From Pseudocolwellia agarivorans (GTDB taxonomy: Bacteria; Pseudomonadota; Gammaproteobacteria; Enterobacterales; Alteromonadaceae), in the NCBI RefSeq assembly GCF_002000085.1, contig NZ_MUZU01000008.1, forward strand, positions 62,001-126,000: a stretch of DNA of 64,000 nucleotides. The letters run 5' to 3'. The stretch's first letter is position 1. The number at the start of each line of letters is the position of its first letter. The notes below the pieces were generated by a model. It was not told the DNA's origin and made no database searches. It worked only from the letters and a program-made list of their open reading frames with translations. The position numbers and the translations under genes are program-made. Of this stretch, positions 53,753-63,047 are shown one piece after another.

Positions 53753-56170
53753 TTATTTAGCCTTTGAGCGTGCGTTTTTACCAGGGCGTGGCTTCTTAAC
53801 TCTTTTCTTTTTAGCTTTTGCTTTCGGTTTTTTTGTATCACTTGATACAGTAGCTGGAGTTCCTTTAGATTTTTTAGCGCCTTTTTTAACGCCTTTATCA
53901 CTCGCACTATTTTTCTTCATACCTTTACGTGGAGAACGTGAACGTCGTTGATCTTTTTCATCAACCACTACGCCATCAATCATTAGGTCTATTTTTTTCT
54001 CGTCTAAGTTAACCGCTGCAACCTTAACTTCGATAGCATCGCCAACTTTATATTTTGTTCCAGTATTTTCACCTGTTAGGCACAATCTGACTTCATCAAA
54101 TCGATAATAATCACGGCCTAATGAGTTAATATGAATTAAACCTTCAATGCCTAAGTTCGCAAGCCTGACAAATAAGCCAAAGTTAGTAACGGTTGAAATA
54201 ACACCATTAAAACTGTCGCCAATGTGGTCTTGCATAAACTCACATTTAAGCCAATCAGATACATCCCTTGTCGCATCATCAGCTCTGCGCTCTGTCATAG
54301 AGCAATGTTCGCCAAGTTCAATCACTTGCTCCGAGGTATAAGTATATTCACCGTCATTTGCGCCAGTTAATTTATTCTCTGCTTGCTTCTCTAGAATAGC
54401 TTTGATAACACGATGCACGACAAGGTCAGGATAACGACGAATTGGTGAAGTAAAATGGCTATATGACTCAAGAGCTAAACCAAAATGACCTAAATTATCA
54501 CTTTGATAAACCGCTTGTTTCATCGATCTTAGCAGCATGGTTTGAATCAGCTCTTGATCAGGCCTGTCAGCAATACGTTTTAATATTTGTCCGTAATCAG
54601 CAGGTGTAGGTTCTTCTTTTGCTGGAGTTTCAATACCTAATTCTCGAATATAGGTAACAAAATTATTATATTTATCGCCACTTGGTTTTTCATGTACTCT
54701 GAATAAACCGTGAGCTTTATGTTGTTCAATAAATTTAGCGGTAGAAACGTTCGCTAAAATCATACATTCTTCAATGATTTTATGTGCATCGTTACGTACG
54801 AGCGATTCGATAGAAGCAATTTTCTTATCATCATTAAAGATGAACTTAGATTCTTCTGTTTCAAACGCAATAGCACCACGTTTTAAGCGTGAATCATTTA
54901 ATGCTTGATACATACTGTTTAGGTTTTCTAAATCAGGCACTAATGCAGCATATTCAACTTTAAGTGCTTCGTCGCCTTCAAGAATGGCTGCCACTTTTGT
55001 ATAAGTAAAACGAGCATGAGAACGCATTACAGCTGAGTAGAATGTAGAATCAACTAGCTCACCTTGAGCATCAATCGACATTTCACAAACCATACACAAA
55101 CGATCTACATTTGGGTTTAAAGAACATAAACCATTAGAAAGTTTTTCAGGCAGCATCGGAATAACTTGGCTTGGGAAGTAAACAGAGTTACCTCTTGATA
55201 TCGCTTCGTCGTCTAACGCTGTTTTATCACGAACATAGTAGCTCACATCGGCTATAGCAACCCATAATGTCCAGCCCCCCTTTTCGTTAGGTTTACAATA
55301 AACAGCATCATCGAAATCTCGAGCATCTTCACCGTCTATAGTAACTAGTGGTAAATCTCTTAAGTCTTTTCTACAGGCTTTAGGGGCTTCTTCCACTTCG
55401 TCCGAAAGTACACTGACTTCTTCCATCACTTCGGCAGAAAACTCATGAGGTAAGTCGTGCTCTCGTAAAGCTATTTCAATTTCCATACCGGGAGCCATAT
55501 GCTCGCCTAGTACTTCAACCACTTTACCTACAGCATTCGCTCTTTTAGATGGACGTTGTGTTACTTCCACAACAACCACTTGTCCGTGTCTTGCTCCCAT
55601 ACGCTCATTAGGATCAATTAAAATATCTATTTTAATTCGAGCATCATCTGGTTTCATATAAACAATATGTTTTTCAACGAACAATCGACCTACAACACCG
55701 CTTTTTCTTGGTTGTATAACATCAAGTATACGAACTTCTTTACGACCTTTCCGATCTGTTCTATCAACTAAAATAGCTTCGACAATATCGCCATGAATAA
55801 CACGCTTCATTTCATGAGCTGAAATGTATAAGTCTTTACTTGGCTTTTCACCAGGAACTACGTCTGGAATAAAAAAGCCAAACCCATCTCGATGACCACT
55901 CACTCGACCGGTTAATACGCTGTTTTTAGGCGCAATAGCATATTGTTTAAACTTATTAAATATTATCTGACCACTGGTTTCCATTGCACGTAAACGTCGC
56001 TTCAAACCTACTTTGTTATTTTCATCGGTGTAGTTAAAAGTTTTGAGTAGTGCATTGAAAGTTGGCGGGATAGGAGCGTCTTGAATAACAGATAAAATAA
56101 GTTCTCGGCTTGCAACCGGTTGTTCGTATTTTTCTGCTTCACGTTTTGAAAAAGGGTCTTTTAAAGTCAC
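53753..56170 (-). CDS. rnr: Ribonuclease R
   Basis: An 805-residue 3'-5' exoribonuclease that degrades structured RNA, important in the cold and in RNA quality control. Order: an N-terminal helix-turn-helix-like region, two cold-shock OB domains (~75-235), the RNB catalytic domain (~265-590) with the metal aspartates in DGEDARDFDDAVYC, an S1 domain (~640-725) and a basic Lys/Arg-rich tail (about the last 70 residues). It appears to start with GTG at 56170 (residues TLKDPFSKREAEKYE follow), without a strong ribosome site. It lies between motX and rlmB. Confidence 0.96.
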   Translation of the reverse strand: MTLKDPFSKREAEKYEQPVASRELILSVIQDAPIPPTFNALLKTFNYTDENNKVGLKRRLRAMETSGQIIFNKFKQYAIAPKNSVLTGRVSGHRDGFGFFIPDVVPGEKPSKDLYISAHEMKRVIHGDIVEAILVDRTDRKGRKEVRILDVIQPRKSGVVGRLFVEKHIVYMKPDDARIKIDILIDPNERMGARHGQVVVVEVTQRPSKRANAVGKVVEVLGEHMAPGMEIEIALREHDLPHEFSAEVMEEVSVLSDEVEEAPKACRKDLRDLPLVTIDGEDARDFDDAVYCKPNEKGGWTLWVAIADVSYYVRDKTALDDEAISRGNSVYFPSQVIPMLPEKLSNGLCSLNPNVDRLCMVCEMSIDAQGELVDSTFYSAVMRSHARFTYTKVAAILEGDEALKVEYAALVPDLENLNSMYQALNDSRLKRGAIAFETEESKFIFNDDKKIASIESLVRNDAHKIIEECMILANVSTAKFIEQHKAHGLFRVHEKPSGDKYNNFVTYIRELGIETPAKEEPTPADYGQILKRIADRPDQELIQTMLLRSMKQAVYQSDNLGHFGLALESYSHFTSPIRRYPDLVVHRVIKAILEKQAENKLTGANDGEYTYTSEQVIELGEHCSMTERRADDATRDVSDWLKCEFMQDHIGDSFNGVISTVTNFGLFVRLANLGIEGLIHINSLGRDYYRFDEVRLCLTGENTGTKYKVGDAIEVKVAAVNLDEKKIDLMIDGVVVDEKDQRRSRSPRKGMKKNSASDKGVKKGAKKSKGTPATVSSDTKKPKAKAKKKRVKKPRPGKNARSKAK

Positions 56171-56273
56171 AGTATAGATTCAATAATATTTTTGTTTATT
56201 ATACGCAATTGCCCTAAATTAAGCGAATTAATGAACGTTAATTTCGCTTTAAAAATAAAACAACGCAATATAA

Positions 56274-56891
56274 TTAATATTCGGTAACTTTTGCCGCATT
56301 AATAACGCGCTCAGGCATTTTATCGGCAAGTTTTAGTAATAATGTTGATATTTTTTTGTGTACTTTTTTATCATCGGTAACCGCATGGTGAAGTTGAGAA
56401 TAAAGTGCTGGAAAATCAAGTGGGCTACCAAATCCTTGATCATATATTTGCGCTAATCTAATTTGAGCTTTTAAGTTTTTGAGGGTTGCAGCTTCTTTTA
56501 AGTAACGAATCGCTTTATCTACATCCACCTGAACAAACTTTCCTATATGGTAATAACGGCCAAGTTGTTCAAGTCCTTCTGATAAACCTTGATCAGCAGC
56601 TTCTTGCATGTAGTAAAGCCCTAATTCAACGTCTTTTTTCACACAAACACCATAAGCTAACATATCTCCCCATAAAAACTGGTAAGAAGGCATTTGTGAT
56701 TTTATCGCCCTAGCTTCAATATCTTGTACAAGCTGACAATCATCTAAAACAACTTGCCCTAAATGTTTATTATCTTTAATTAGATCTAATAATTCATTAT
56801 CTGTATATATTTGTACCACTTTTAATGCTTCAGCAGATGACTGAAAAGAAATAAATATAAAAAATAATATTGAGAAAAAAGATAGCTTCAT
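56274..56891 (-). CDS. motX: Sodium-driven polar flagellar motor protein MotX
   Basis: A 205-residue periplasmic Sel1-repeat protein. The ATG at 56891 begins a Sec signal (MKLSFFSILFFIFISFQSSAEA) and has AGG upstream; the frame extends 12 codons further without support. Sel1-like helical pairs are ELGLYYMQEAADQGLSEGLEQLGRYYHIGKFVQVDVDKAIRYLKEAATLKNLKAQIRLAQIYDQG. The family pattern, the site next to rnr and a FliA-type promoter upstream identify it as MotX, the T-ring component that holds PomA/PomB stators at the motor. The name is well supported by these independent cues, though generic Sel1 proteins could look similar. Confidence 0.85.
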   Translation of the reverse strand: MKLSFFSILFFIFISFQSSAEALKVVQIYTDNELLDLIKDNKHLGQVVLDDCQLVQDIEARAIKSQMPSYQFLWGDMLAYGVCVKKDVELGLYYMQEAADQGLSEGLEQLGRYYHIGKFVQVDVDKAIRYLKEAATLKNLKAQIRLAQIYDQGFGSPLDFPALYSQLHHAVTDDKKVHKKISTLLLKLADKMPERVINAAKVTEY

Positions 56892-56946
56892 AAAACAACC
56901 TATAACTATTGAAAAAAAATATGACACAGACTAAACATTATATTTA

Positions 56947-56973
56947 TTATCGGCCATTAAAAAGAAACATTAA
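56947..56973 (-). promoter_or_regulatory. Sigma-28 (FliA) promoter for motX
   Basis: On the minus strand the -10 element GCCGATAA (56947-56954) is a perfect match to the FliA consensus, and TTAA stands 15 bp upstream in place of TAAA. The predicted transcript start is about 50 bp ahead of the motX ATG. This places motX among late flagellar genes. Confidence 0.75.
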
Positions 56974-57111
56974 GCATACTAATAAAATTTTGTTTAACTA
57001 TCACTTCTAACAAAGCAATTTTAATACCATAAAAGTACGATTGAATGCTTGCACAATAACAAGGTTCATATAACAATGTTGTTTTAAGGTATTTTGAAAA
57101 GAGTTAATTAA

Positions 57112-58128
57112 ATGTCTGAACTAGAACAATTAATTGCAAATTCTAAAGCGAATGAAGCAATTTCTAAAAAATTATTTGAAATTGAAACCGAAGTTTTAAC
57201 GTCAAATTCTAGTGATGAATTACTGCAACGTTTATTAAACTCTATTAAAACTAAATTTAATTTAACCAATATTCGCTTACTGTTAGTTGACCCTACTCCT
57301 ATTTCATTCCTTATTAATGAAAATATAAAGTCTTATTGGTATCAACAAAACACCACCAGTGTTACCCATAAACAATTAAAAAAATATCACCTCAACAATA
57401 AACCCTATTTAACCGACAACATTCAAGAGTTATTGGTGAACTTTTCTCAAGAAACACTAGGCACCGGACAATCTTTTGCTCTAACACCTTTAATTCTCGA
57501 GAATAAGCTTTTTGGGAGTTTATTATTTACCGATATAGATAAAACACGCTTTACTCCCAATTTAGGTACCTTTCATTTAGAACAACTCGCAGTAAAAGTA
57601 AGTTTATGTTTATCAAATGTATTGGCCAGAGAACAGTTAGAATATATTGCCAATTACGATAGGTTAACAGGACTTGCTAATCGGAGATTAATGGAAGCAT
57701 CGATTACTGAAGAGTTAATCCGTCAACGACGCTATGGCGTATCGTTTGCTGTCCTTTTCATTGATTGTAATAAATTTAAAAAAATTAATGACACCTATGG
57801 TCATGATTGTGGTGATCAAGTATTGGTTTATGTGGCACAAACACTAAAACAACTCATTAGAGAAAATGACCGATGTTTTCGTTATGCTGGTGATGAGTTT
57901 GTTGTGACCTTAGCAAGCCAAAACTACAAAGAAGCATTAATGGCAGCTAAAAGGCTGTGCCAATACTTTATCGACAATCCTATGCCATATGAAGATAAAA
58001 AACTACCTATTACAATAACTTGTGGTGCAGCAGTCAGTGATGGTGAATTAAATATGAATGAGCTATTAAAAAAAGCGGATCAACAACTTTATATGAATAA
58101 AAAAATGACAGAGTTTGAAACAGAATAG
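57112..58128 (+). CDS. GAF/DUF484-like sensor with GGDEF diguanylate cyclase domain
   Basis: A 338-residue cytoplasmic protein. The N-terminal ~165 residues form a GAF-like (DUF484-type) domain led by a short helix (SELEQLIANSKANEAISKKLFEIE). A GGDEF domain occupies about 175-335, beginning YDRLTGLANRRLME. The signature reads AGDEF at 259-263; Ala in the first place is found in active cyclases, so activity is likely. An inhibitory RxxD site is not obvious. It is divergent from motX across a 220-bp gap, which suggests, but does not show, a link with motility. Confidence 0.88.
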   Translation: MSELEQLIANSKANEAISKKLFEIETEVLTSNSSDELLQRLLNSIKTKFNLTNIRLLLVDPTPISFLINENIKSYWYQQNTTSVTHKQLKKYHLNNKPYLTDNIQELLVNFSQETLGTGQSFALTPLILENKLFGSLLFTDIDKTRFTPNLGTFHLEQLAVKVSLCLSNVLAREQLEYIANYDRLTGLANRRLMEASITEELIRQRRYGVSFAVLFIDCNKFKKINDTYGHDCGDQVLVYVAQTLKQLIRENDRCFRYAGDEFVVTLASQNYKEALMAAKRLCQYFIDNPMPYEDKKLPITITCGAAVSDGELNMNELLKKADQQLYMNKKMTEFETE

Positions 58129-58180
58129 TTTACATCAACACTACAAACCTCTTACTCCAGTATAATTTAACCACCAAAAA

Positions 58181-58459
58181 TTTAGGTTCAATTTAAAATA
58201 ACTTATTAACCTCAACTCGGGTTAATGAATGTTAGATAATGAATTAAAATTATTATTTATCAAAACCTTAACCTGCATCGTTGTTTTCCTAAGTTATATT
58301 AGTCTCTCAACATTGATATTTTTGTGTATAACAAGGCGAATTTTTCTATCTAATAGCTAGCTATTAGTAATAAATTCAACGAAGTTAGGCATAAAAATAG
58401 CTTGTTGAGTAACTTTGCTTATCCCGAGCTGAGGTTTATTACTTTAAACTGAACCTAAA
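58181..58459. repeat. Inverted-repeat-bounded element (MITE-like candidate)
   Basis: Imperfect terminal inverted repeats of about 38 bp face each other: the left arm at 58181-58221 (starts TTTAGGTTCA, ends CCTCAACTCGGG) and the right arm at 58423-58459 (starts CCCGAGCTGAGG, ends TGAACCTAAA). Inside lie a perfect 16-bp palindrome (58351-58366, centred on AGCTAGCT) and nested pairs CTCAACA/TGTTGAG (58306-58312, 58403-58409). There is no open frame. The size and structure fit a non-autonomous miniature transposon or another dispersed intergenic repeat. I cannot see clear target duplications. It fills most of the 348-bp gap between the GGDEF gene and the M28 gene. Confidence 0.55.
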
Positions 58460-58476
58460 AAATACTCTCTTACGAT

Positions 58477-59874
58477 TTATTGGCTAAAATCAACGCCTGA
58501 CTGAGCAGTAAAATAAGCAAACATAGTGTATATGGCAGTGTTATGCTTTAACGCTTTAGCGTCTACTTTGTCTAATGTATCATTTTCTGTGTGATGATAA
58601 TCAAAATACAAGCTACCATCTGGCGCAAAATTTACGCTAGGCATACCAGCTTGACTCATTAAGCTCATATCAGATTGTGCTTTTGCTGTATTTGTTTTAT
58701 TTACACTAACACCTAAAGGCTTAAGATATTTTGCAAAGTCATATAATGCAGGTAATGATTTTTTACCAACACCTGTTTTCATTTCATAAATAGGTCCTAC
58801 ACCAAAGTCCCATTCAGCGCCAATAACATGACCAGCCATATCTCCATTGCGTTTTTCAACATATGTTTTTGCGCCCACTAAACCTATTTCTTCAGCAGCA
58901 AATAAAATCACGCGAATAGAACGCTTAGGTTTAACGGGAAGCTGAGCAATATGATGCACAGTTGCCATCATCATACCTACACCAATACCGTCATCAACTG
59001 CTCCTGTTCCAACATCCCAACTATCAAGGTGAGCACCAAGCGTTACGTATTCATCTGGAAATTCACTTCCCGTTAATTCACCAATAACGTTCGCTGTTTT
59101 AGCTACCACTTTAGGATCGCTATGAGAGGTTAGTTTTAAGTAGAATTCTACATCATCAGAACGTTTTAATTGATTAAGCAACATATCTGCGTCAGGATTT
59201 GAGATACTTGCTGCGGGTATTGCTTTACCACCTTCGTCATAACGTACAGACCCCGTATGAGCTAAACGATTGTTGTCTGTACCAATTGAGCGAATAATAA
59301 TGGCTGAAGCGCCTTTTTTAGCGGCAACTGCTGCACCATTTTTACGTGCAGCAACTGCGGGTCCATACCCTTTACCATCAATATGTCTTTCCATACGGTA
59401 TGAGATAAAAACAACTTTACCATTCAAGCTATTATCTGCAGCCGCCTCTAAATCTTTAAATGTATTAAAGTGAGCAATTTTACCTTTAACGCCCTTATCA
59501 CCTGTACCTACGCTACCACCTAATGCTATTGCAACAACTTTATGCGGATAAGGAGCAATAACTTTAGCTTCTACTTCTCCCCTATGCCAATAGGTCGCAG
59601 TTACATCTTCAGTCCACACTTTATCAAAGCCAAGAGCTTTCATCTTATTAACTGCCCAAGTAATTGACTTTTTATCACCTTCTGAACCCACAAGGCGATG
59701 CCCAACCTCCGTTGTTAAAGATTCAATTAAGTTATACGACAACTCAGATGTTAATGCCGTTTCTTTTAACGCCATTATTTGCTTTTTTTCATTCGCATTA
59801 AGTACATCAGCACTCGCTGCAGTACTTATAAAAGCAATTGAAAACAGCCCTATTTTTAATAAGTTATTAAACAT
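58477..59874 (-). CDS. M28 family zinc peptidase with PA domain, secreted
   Basis: A 465-residue exported aminopeptidase-type enzyme with a Sec signal (MFNNLLKIGLFSIAFISTAASA). A protease-associated domain lies at about 110-240. The M28 core follows with metal ligands in LGAHLDSWDVGTGAVDDGIGV (His, Asp), the catalytic AAEEIGLVGA (Glu-Glu), AEWDFGV (Asp) and FDYHHTEND (His). This matches the carboxypeptidase Q-like group of marine bacteria, which break down dipeptides and proteins outside the cytoplasm. It is a single gene on the minus strand. Confidence 0.92.
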   Translation of the reverse strand: MFNNLLKIGLFSIAFISTAASADVLNANEKKQIMALKETALTSELSYNLIESLTTEVGHRLVGSEGDKKSITWAVNKMKALGFDKVWTEDVTATYWHRGEVEAKVIAPYPHKVVAIALGGSVGTGDKGVKGKIAHFNTFKDLEAAADNSLNGKVVFISYRMERHIDGKGYGPAVAARKNGAAVAAKKGASAIIIRSIGTDNNRLAHTGSVRYDEGGKAIPAASISNPDADMLLNQLKRSDDVEFYLKLTSHSDPKVVAKTANVIGELTGSEFPDEYVTLGAHLDSWDVGTGAVDDGIGVGMMMATVHHIAQLPVKPKRSIRVILFAAEEIGLVGAKTYVEKRNGDMAGHVIGAEWDFGVGPIYEMKTGVGKKSLPALYDFAKYLKPLGVSVNKTNTAKAQSDMSLMSQAGMPSVNFAPDGSLYFDYHHTENDTLDKVDAKALKHNTAIYTMFAYFTAQSGVDFSQ

Positions 59875-60013
59875 TGAAGATCCTAAGCATTAATTGTAGT
59901 TACTACAGTATTCATAATAACTAGACGACATGCAAACGTATTGAACGAACAAAAGGGGCAATTAAACGCAGAAATATTAATAAGCAAAGAATATAGAAGA
60001 AACGAAGTTAACT

Positions 60014-60055
60014 TTATTTTCAGTTTAGATAAAAGTTTACCTAAACTGAAAATAA
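60014..60055 (-). terminator. Long A+T-rich hairpin after erpA, probable terminator
   Basis: A perfect 15-bp stem, TTATTTTCAGTTTAG / CTAAACTGAAAATAA, with a 12-nt loop lies 20 bp downstream of the erpA stop. There is no pure T-run, but the stem ends in an A+T-rich stretch, so it probably ends or stabilises the erpA transcript. Confidence 0.6.
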
Positions 60056-60074
60056 TACTGAAACAGTCGTGGTG

Positions 60075-60416
60075 TTAGATAGAAAAAGAAGATCCACAGC
60101 CACACGTTGTGGTTGCATTTGGGTTATTAACTAAGAATCGGCTACCTTCTAGGCCTTCAACGTAATCAACTTCACCATCAACTAAATATTGAATACTCAT
60201 AGGATCAACAACCATAGTGACGCCTTTTTTCTCAATAGTCATATCGCCTTCATTTACTTTTTCGTCAAAAGTGAATCCATACTGAAAACCTGAACAGCCA
60301 CCACCTGTTACATAAACACGTAATTTAAGCTCTGGGTTTTCTTCTTCAGAAATTAAAGCAAGTACTTTAGTTGCTGCAGCGTCTGAAAATTTAATTGGTA
60401 ATTCTGGGCTAGACAT
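60075..60416 (-). CDS. erpA: Iron-sulfur cluster insertion protein ErpA
   Basis: A 113-residue A-type carrier. Three conserved cysteines are visible, in [11 protein letters not shown] and in [42 protein letters not shown] is the family C-terminal stretch. ErpA delivers 4Fe-4S clusters to respiratory and isoprenoid enzymes. The length and the ErpA-type N-terminus ([14 protein letters not shown]) separate it from IscA. It follows the DUF6776-like gene by 54 bp. Confidence 0.95.
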   Translation of the reverse strand: MSSPELPIKFSDAAATKVLALISEEENPELKLRVYVTGGGCSGFQYGFTFDEKVNEGDMTIEKKGVTMVVDPMSIQYLVDGEVDYVEGLEGSRFLVNNPNATTTCGCGSSFSI

Positions 60417-60470
60417 AATTCTCTACTTGATACATTGAAACTGTGGGTGATTATCTTAAACTTGACTGTT

Positions 60471-61226
60471 TTAGTCAAGTATTATAGGGATCGATTTAGC
60501 GAAACGACCTAATTTAATATTCCATTTATAACTTTCTTCTAAGCGATGGTATTTCTGCCAACGGCCTTTAGGTAAAGTAATGATAATATTTATTTTTTCT
60601 GGTGAAAAATTTTCAGGTAATGAAAATACACCTTCAACCACTTGAAAAAACTTAAAACTAAAAGAAAGATCTTTTTGAGTGAGTTCTGATATATCGCTAA
60701 GATTTAACACGGTCGTTTTATTGTCCAAACTACCTGAAATTTTAATTTCAACAAAACCTTTGGCATATCTTTTTTGTAATAACTGGTGAACTAAAAATAC
60801 TCTAAAATTATATCGATTGTCTGTTTCGGTTTTTGACACAATAAAATCATCAAGAACAACGCCATCAGCTTGCTTTTCAGGAGCCATAATTTTTTCATAA
60901 AAAGCCAATTCTTTTTTCAGCTGATAATGTTCATTTTCCACATCTTTCAGTAAAGCCAGTGACTTTTTAGCTGCCATTTTCTCCACTTCTAATTCAGCTT
61001 CTAAAGTATTTATTCTTTTTATTTGCTCTGCTTCTTGCTTATACAAAAGCTCTAATCTTTTTTTATGATAAGATAAGGCTTGTGATTGATGTCCATGAAA
61101 ATAATTACCAATTCGATAACCAACAAAAACACACGTGATTATTAAGGTGATCAACAATAACGATGAACGAAAGACACCTAATTTATGCACAAAAGCATTA
61201 AGATTTATTTTTGCTAACCAATTCAT
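60471..61226 (-). CDS. DUF6776-like membrane-anchored coiled-coil protein
   Basis: A 251-residue bitopic protein: a membrane helix at about 22-40 (SSLLLITLIITCVFVGYRIG), a long coiled coil at about 50-110 (KRLELLYKQEAEQIKRINTLEAELEVEKMAAKK), then a beta-rich periplasmic domain (FRVFLVHQLLQKRYAKGFVEIKISG). I believe it belongs to the DUF6776 group often encoded upstream of erpA in gammaproteobacteria, usually with a bactofilin gene between; no bactofilin is present here. Function is unknown; an envelope or cytoskeletal role is a guess. Confidence 0.7.
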   Translation of the reverse strand: MNWLAKINLNAFVHKLGVFRSSLLLITLIITCVFVGYRIGNYFHGHQSQALSYHKKRLELLYKQEAEQIKRINTLEAELEVEKMAAKKSLALLKDVENEHYQLKKELAFYEKIMAPEKQADGVVLDDFIVSKTETDNRYNFRVFLVHQLLQKRYAKGFVEIKISGSLDNKTTVLNLSDISELTQKDLSFSFKFFQVVEGVFSLPENFSPEKINIIITLPKGRWQKYHRLEESYKWNIKLGRFAKSIPIILD

Positions 61227-61361
61227 TTAAAAAGTATTAGTATATTGAATATTATAAGGAACTATTTTTACATCATATGTTGTTAATGAATCTTTTACTA
61301 AGATTACTTTTTCAAAACATATTTATGTAAAAAACAACTACCGCTTTATGATCTATTAATA

Positions 61362-63047
61362 ATGATATTATTTTCATTAAAAAAACGTTTATCGCTCCCA
61401 ATAACCTCTTGGCAACTTTGCATGTTGGCAACTATAGGTGGCGCACTATCAGCCCTACTTATTGTTGGCTTTACGATCACAACAGACGCTTTACAGCAAT
61501 TATATTTAAGCGAAAAGGACAACTATAACAGCTTAAGTAAAGTAAGTCGTTTCATAATACCTATAATTGGCGCGATTATTATATTATTAGTTTCTTGGGT
61601 CACTGGATATAAATACTTACGTACCGGAATCCCTTTTGTTTTACACCGTTTAAAAGTCGCTTACGGTGAGATCCCTCTGCGTAATACTATCAACCAATTT
61701 ATTGGTAGTGCTGTCGCTTTAGCTTCCGGATTTTCAGTAGGACGTGAAGGTCCTGCTATACACCTTGGCGCTGCATTTAGTAGTTATTTGGGGACATTAT
61801 TAAAGTTACCTCATAACAGTATTCGTACCTTATGTGCCTGTGGTATTGCAGCGGCTATTTCAGCCAGTTTTAATACTCCACTTGCGGCTGTTATTTTTGT
61901 TATGGAAGTTATTCTTCGCGAATATAAAGTCCATATTTTCATTCCTATAATGATGGCGTCTCTTGTTGGATCTATGATAACGAGTAGTACTTTAGGTCCG
62001 GCTCATGAATTAGAATATTTTAACAATATCGCCTTGGAGTTCGCACATTACCCTGTGCTCATTGTATTTGCTATTGCAATTGGTGTAGTTGCTTTTGTTT
62101 TTAATCGCTATTTAGTTTTAATTATTAAACACTCAGAGAAATTTCATATTGTTAAGCGCCTACTTTTAGCTGCACTAATAACAGGAGCTCTCAGTTATAT
62201 TTTTCCTCAAGCGGTAGGAACCAACATGAATGCCATTAGTTTTTCTATTGGTGAAAACTCTTCTCTAATTCTCATTACGGGGTTATTAGTTGCTAAAATA
62301 GTGATGACAATATCAGCGTTAGGTTTAGGAATACCAGGAGGTGCTATTGGCCCTATTTTAGGAATAGGTGCCATAGCGGGAAGTTGTGCTGCTATATTAG
62401 TGCAATTATATTTTCCTGAAGTTCATTTAACTAATGACCTAGCTTTAATGGGAATGGCAGGCATGATGGCCGCAACATTAAATGCACCATTGGCTGCATT
62501 AATCACAGTTGTTGAACTATCAAATCAATTAGAAATTATTGTGCCTGCAATGGTAGTTATTGGAACAGCATGTGTAATATCTGGACAGTTTTTTGGTAAT
62601 CGCTCTTTATTTGTAATGCAGCTTGAAGTTCAAAATTTGACTTACCGTAAACCCCCCTTAGAAAAATCATTACAGCGAATAGGTGTTTTAGGGTTAATGA
62701 ATGAGCATTTCACCATTAGCCACAAACTTTCAGAACAAGAAAAAGTAGAACATTTAAAGCAAGCCAGCGAGAACAGTTTACTATTAGATAGAATTGATAA
62801 TAACAACGCAGATAATAGCTTATATTATTGGCTTCAAAGAGATGATTCAGACCCTAACAGTCAAGTCATTACTAATCACTTATTACTACCATTACATGCG
62901 CAATCAACTCTAGTAGAAGCCTACTTACTGTTAGTAAAAAAACGTAAAGGTGGTGTTTATATTTATGACGATAATATAGACGACATTTTAGGGGTTATTA
63001 CTTTTGAACAAATAAGACGCTTTTTAGTTGAAGGAAAAATACGTTAA
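61362..63047 (+). CDS. ClC family chloride channel/transporter with C-terminal CBS region
   Basis: A 561-residue ClC protein with 10-12 membrane helices and a cytoplasmic tail resembling a CBS pair (about 430-561). The gating glutamate is Glu129 in GREGPAIHLG. The helix-D motif reads RTGIP in place of GSGIP. The later GLGIPGGAIGP is typical. At the position of the internal proton glutamate of E. coli ClcA (the second Glu of IIEEM), this protein has Val183 (VMEVIL), as in many ClC channels. It may therefore be a chloride channel or an uncoupled transporter. The start overlaps no neighbour; its stop overlaps hemJ by one base. Confidence 0.9.
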   Translation: MILFSLKKRLSLPITSWQLCMLATIGGALSALLIVGFTITTDALQQLYLSEKDNYNSLSKVSRFIIPIIGAIIILLVSWVTGYKYLRTGIPFVLHRLKVAYGEIPLRNTINQFIGSAVALASGFSVGREGPAIHLGAAFSSYLGTLLKLPHNSIRTLCACGIAAAISASFNTPLAAVIFVMEVILREYKVHIFIPIMMASLVGSMITSSTLGPAHELEYFNNIALEFAHYPVLIVFAIAIGVVAFVFNRYLVLIIKHSEKFHIVKRLLLAALITGALSYIFPQAVGTNMNAISFSIGENSSLILITGLLVAKIVMTISALGLGIPGGAIGPILGIGAIAGSCAAILVQLYFPEVHLTNDLALMGMAGMMAATLNAPLAALITVVELSNQLEIIVPAMVVIGTACVISGQFFGNRSLFVMQLEVQNLTYRKPPLEKSLQRIGVLGLMNEHFTISHKLSEQEKVEHLKQASENSLLLDRIDNNNADNSLYYWLQRDDSDPNSQVITNHLLLPLHAQSTLVEAYLLLVKKRKGGVYIYDDNIDDILGVITFEQIRRFLVEGKIR

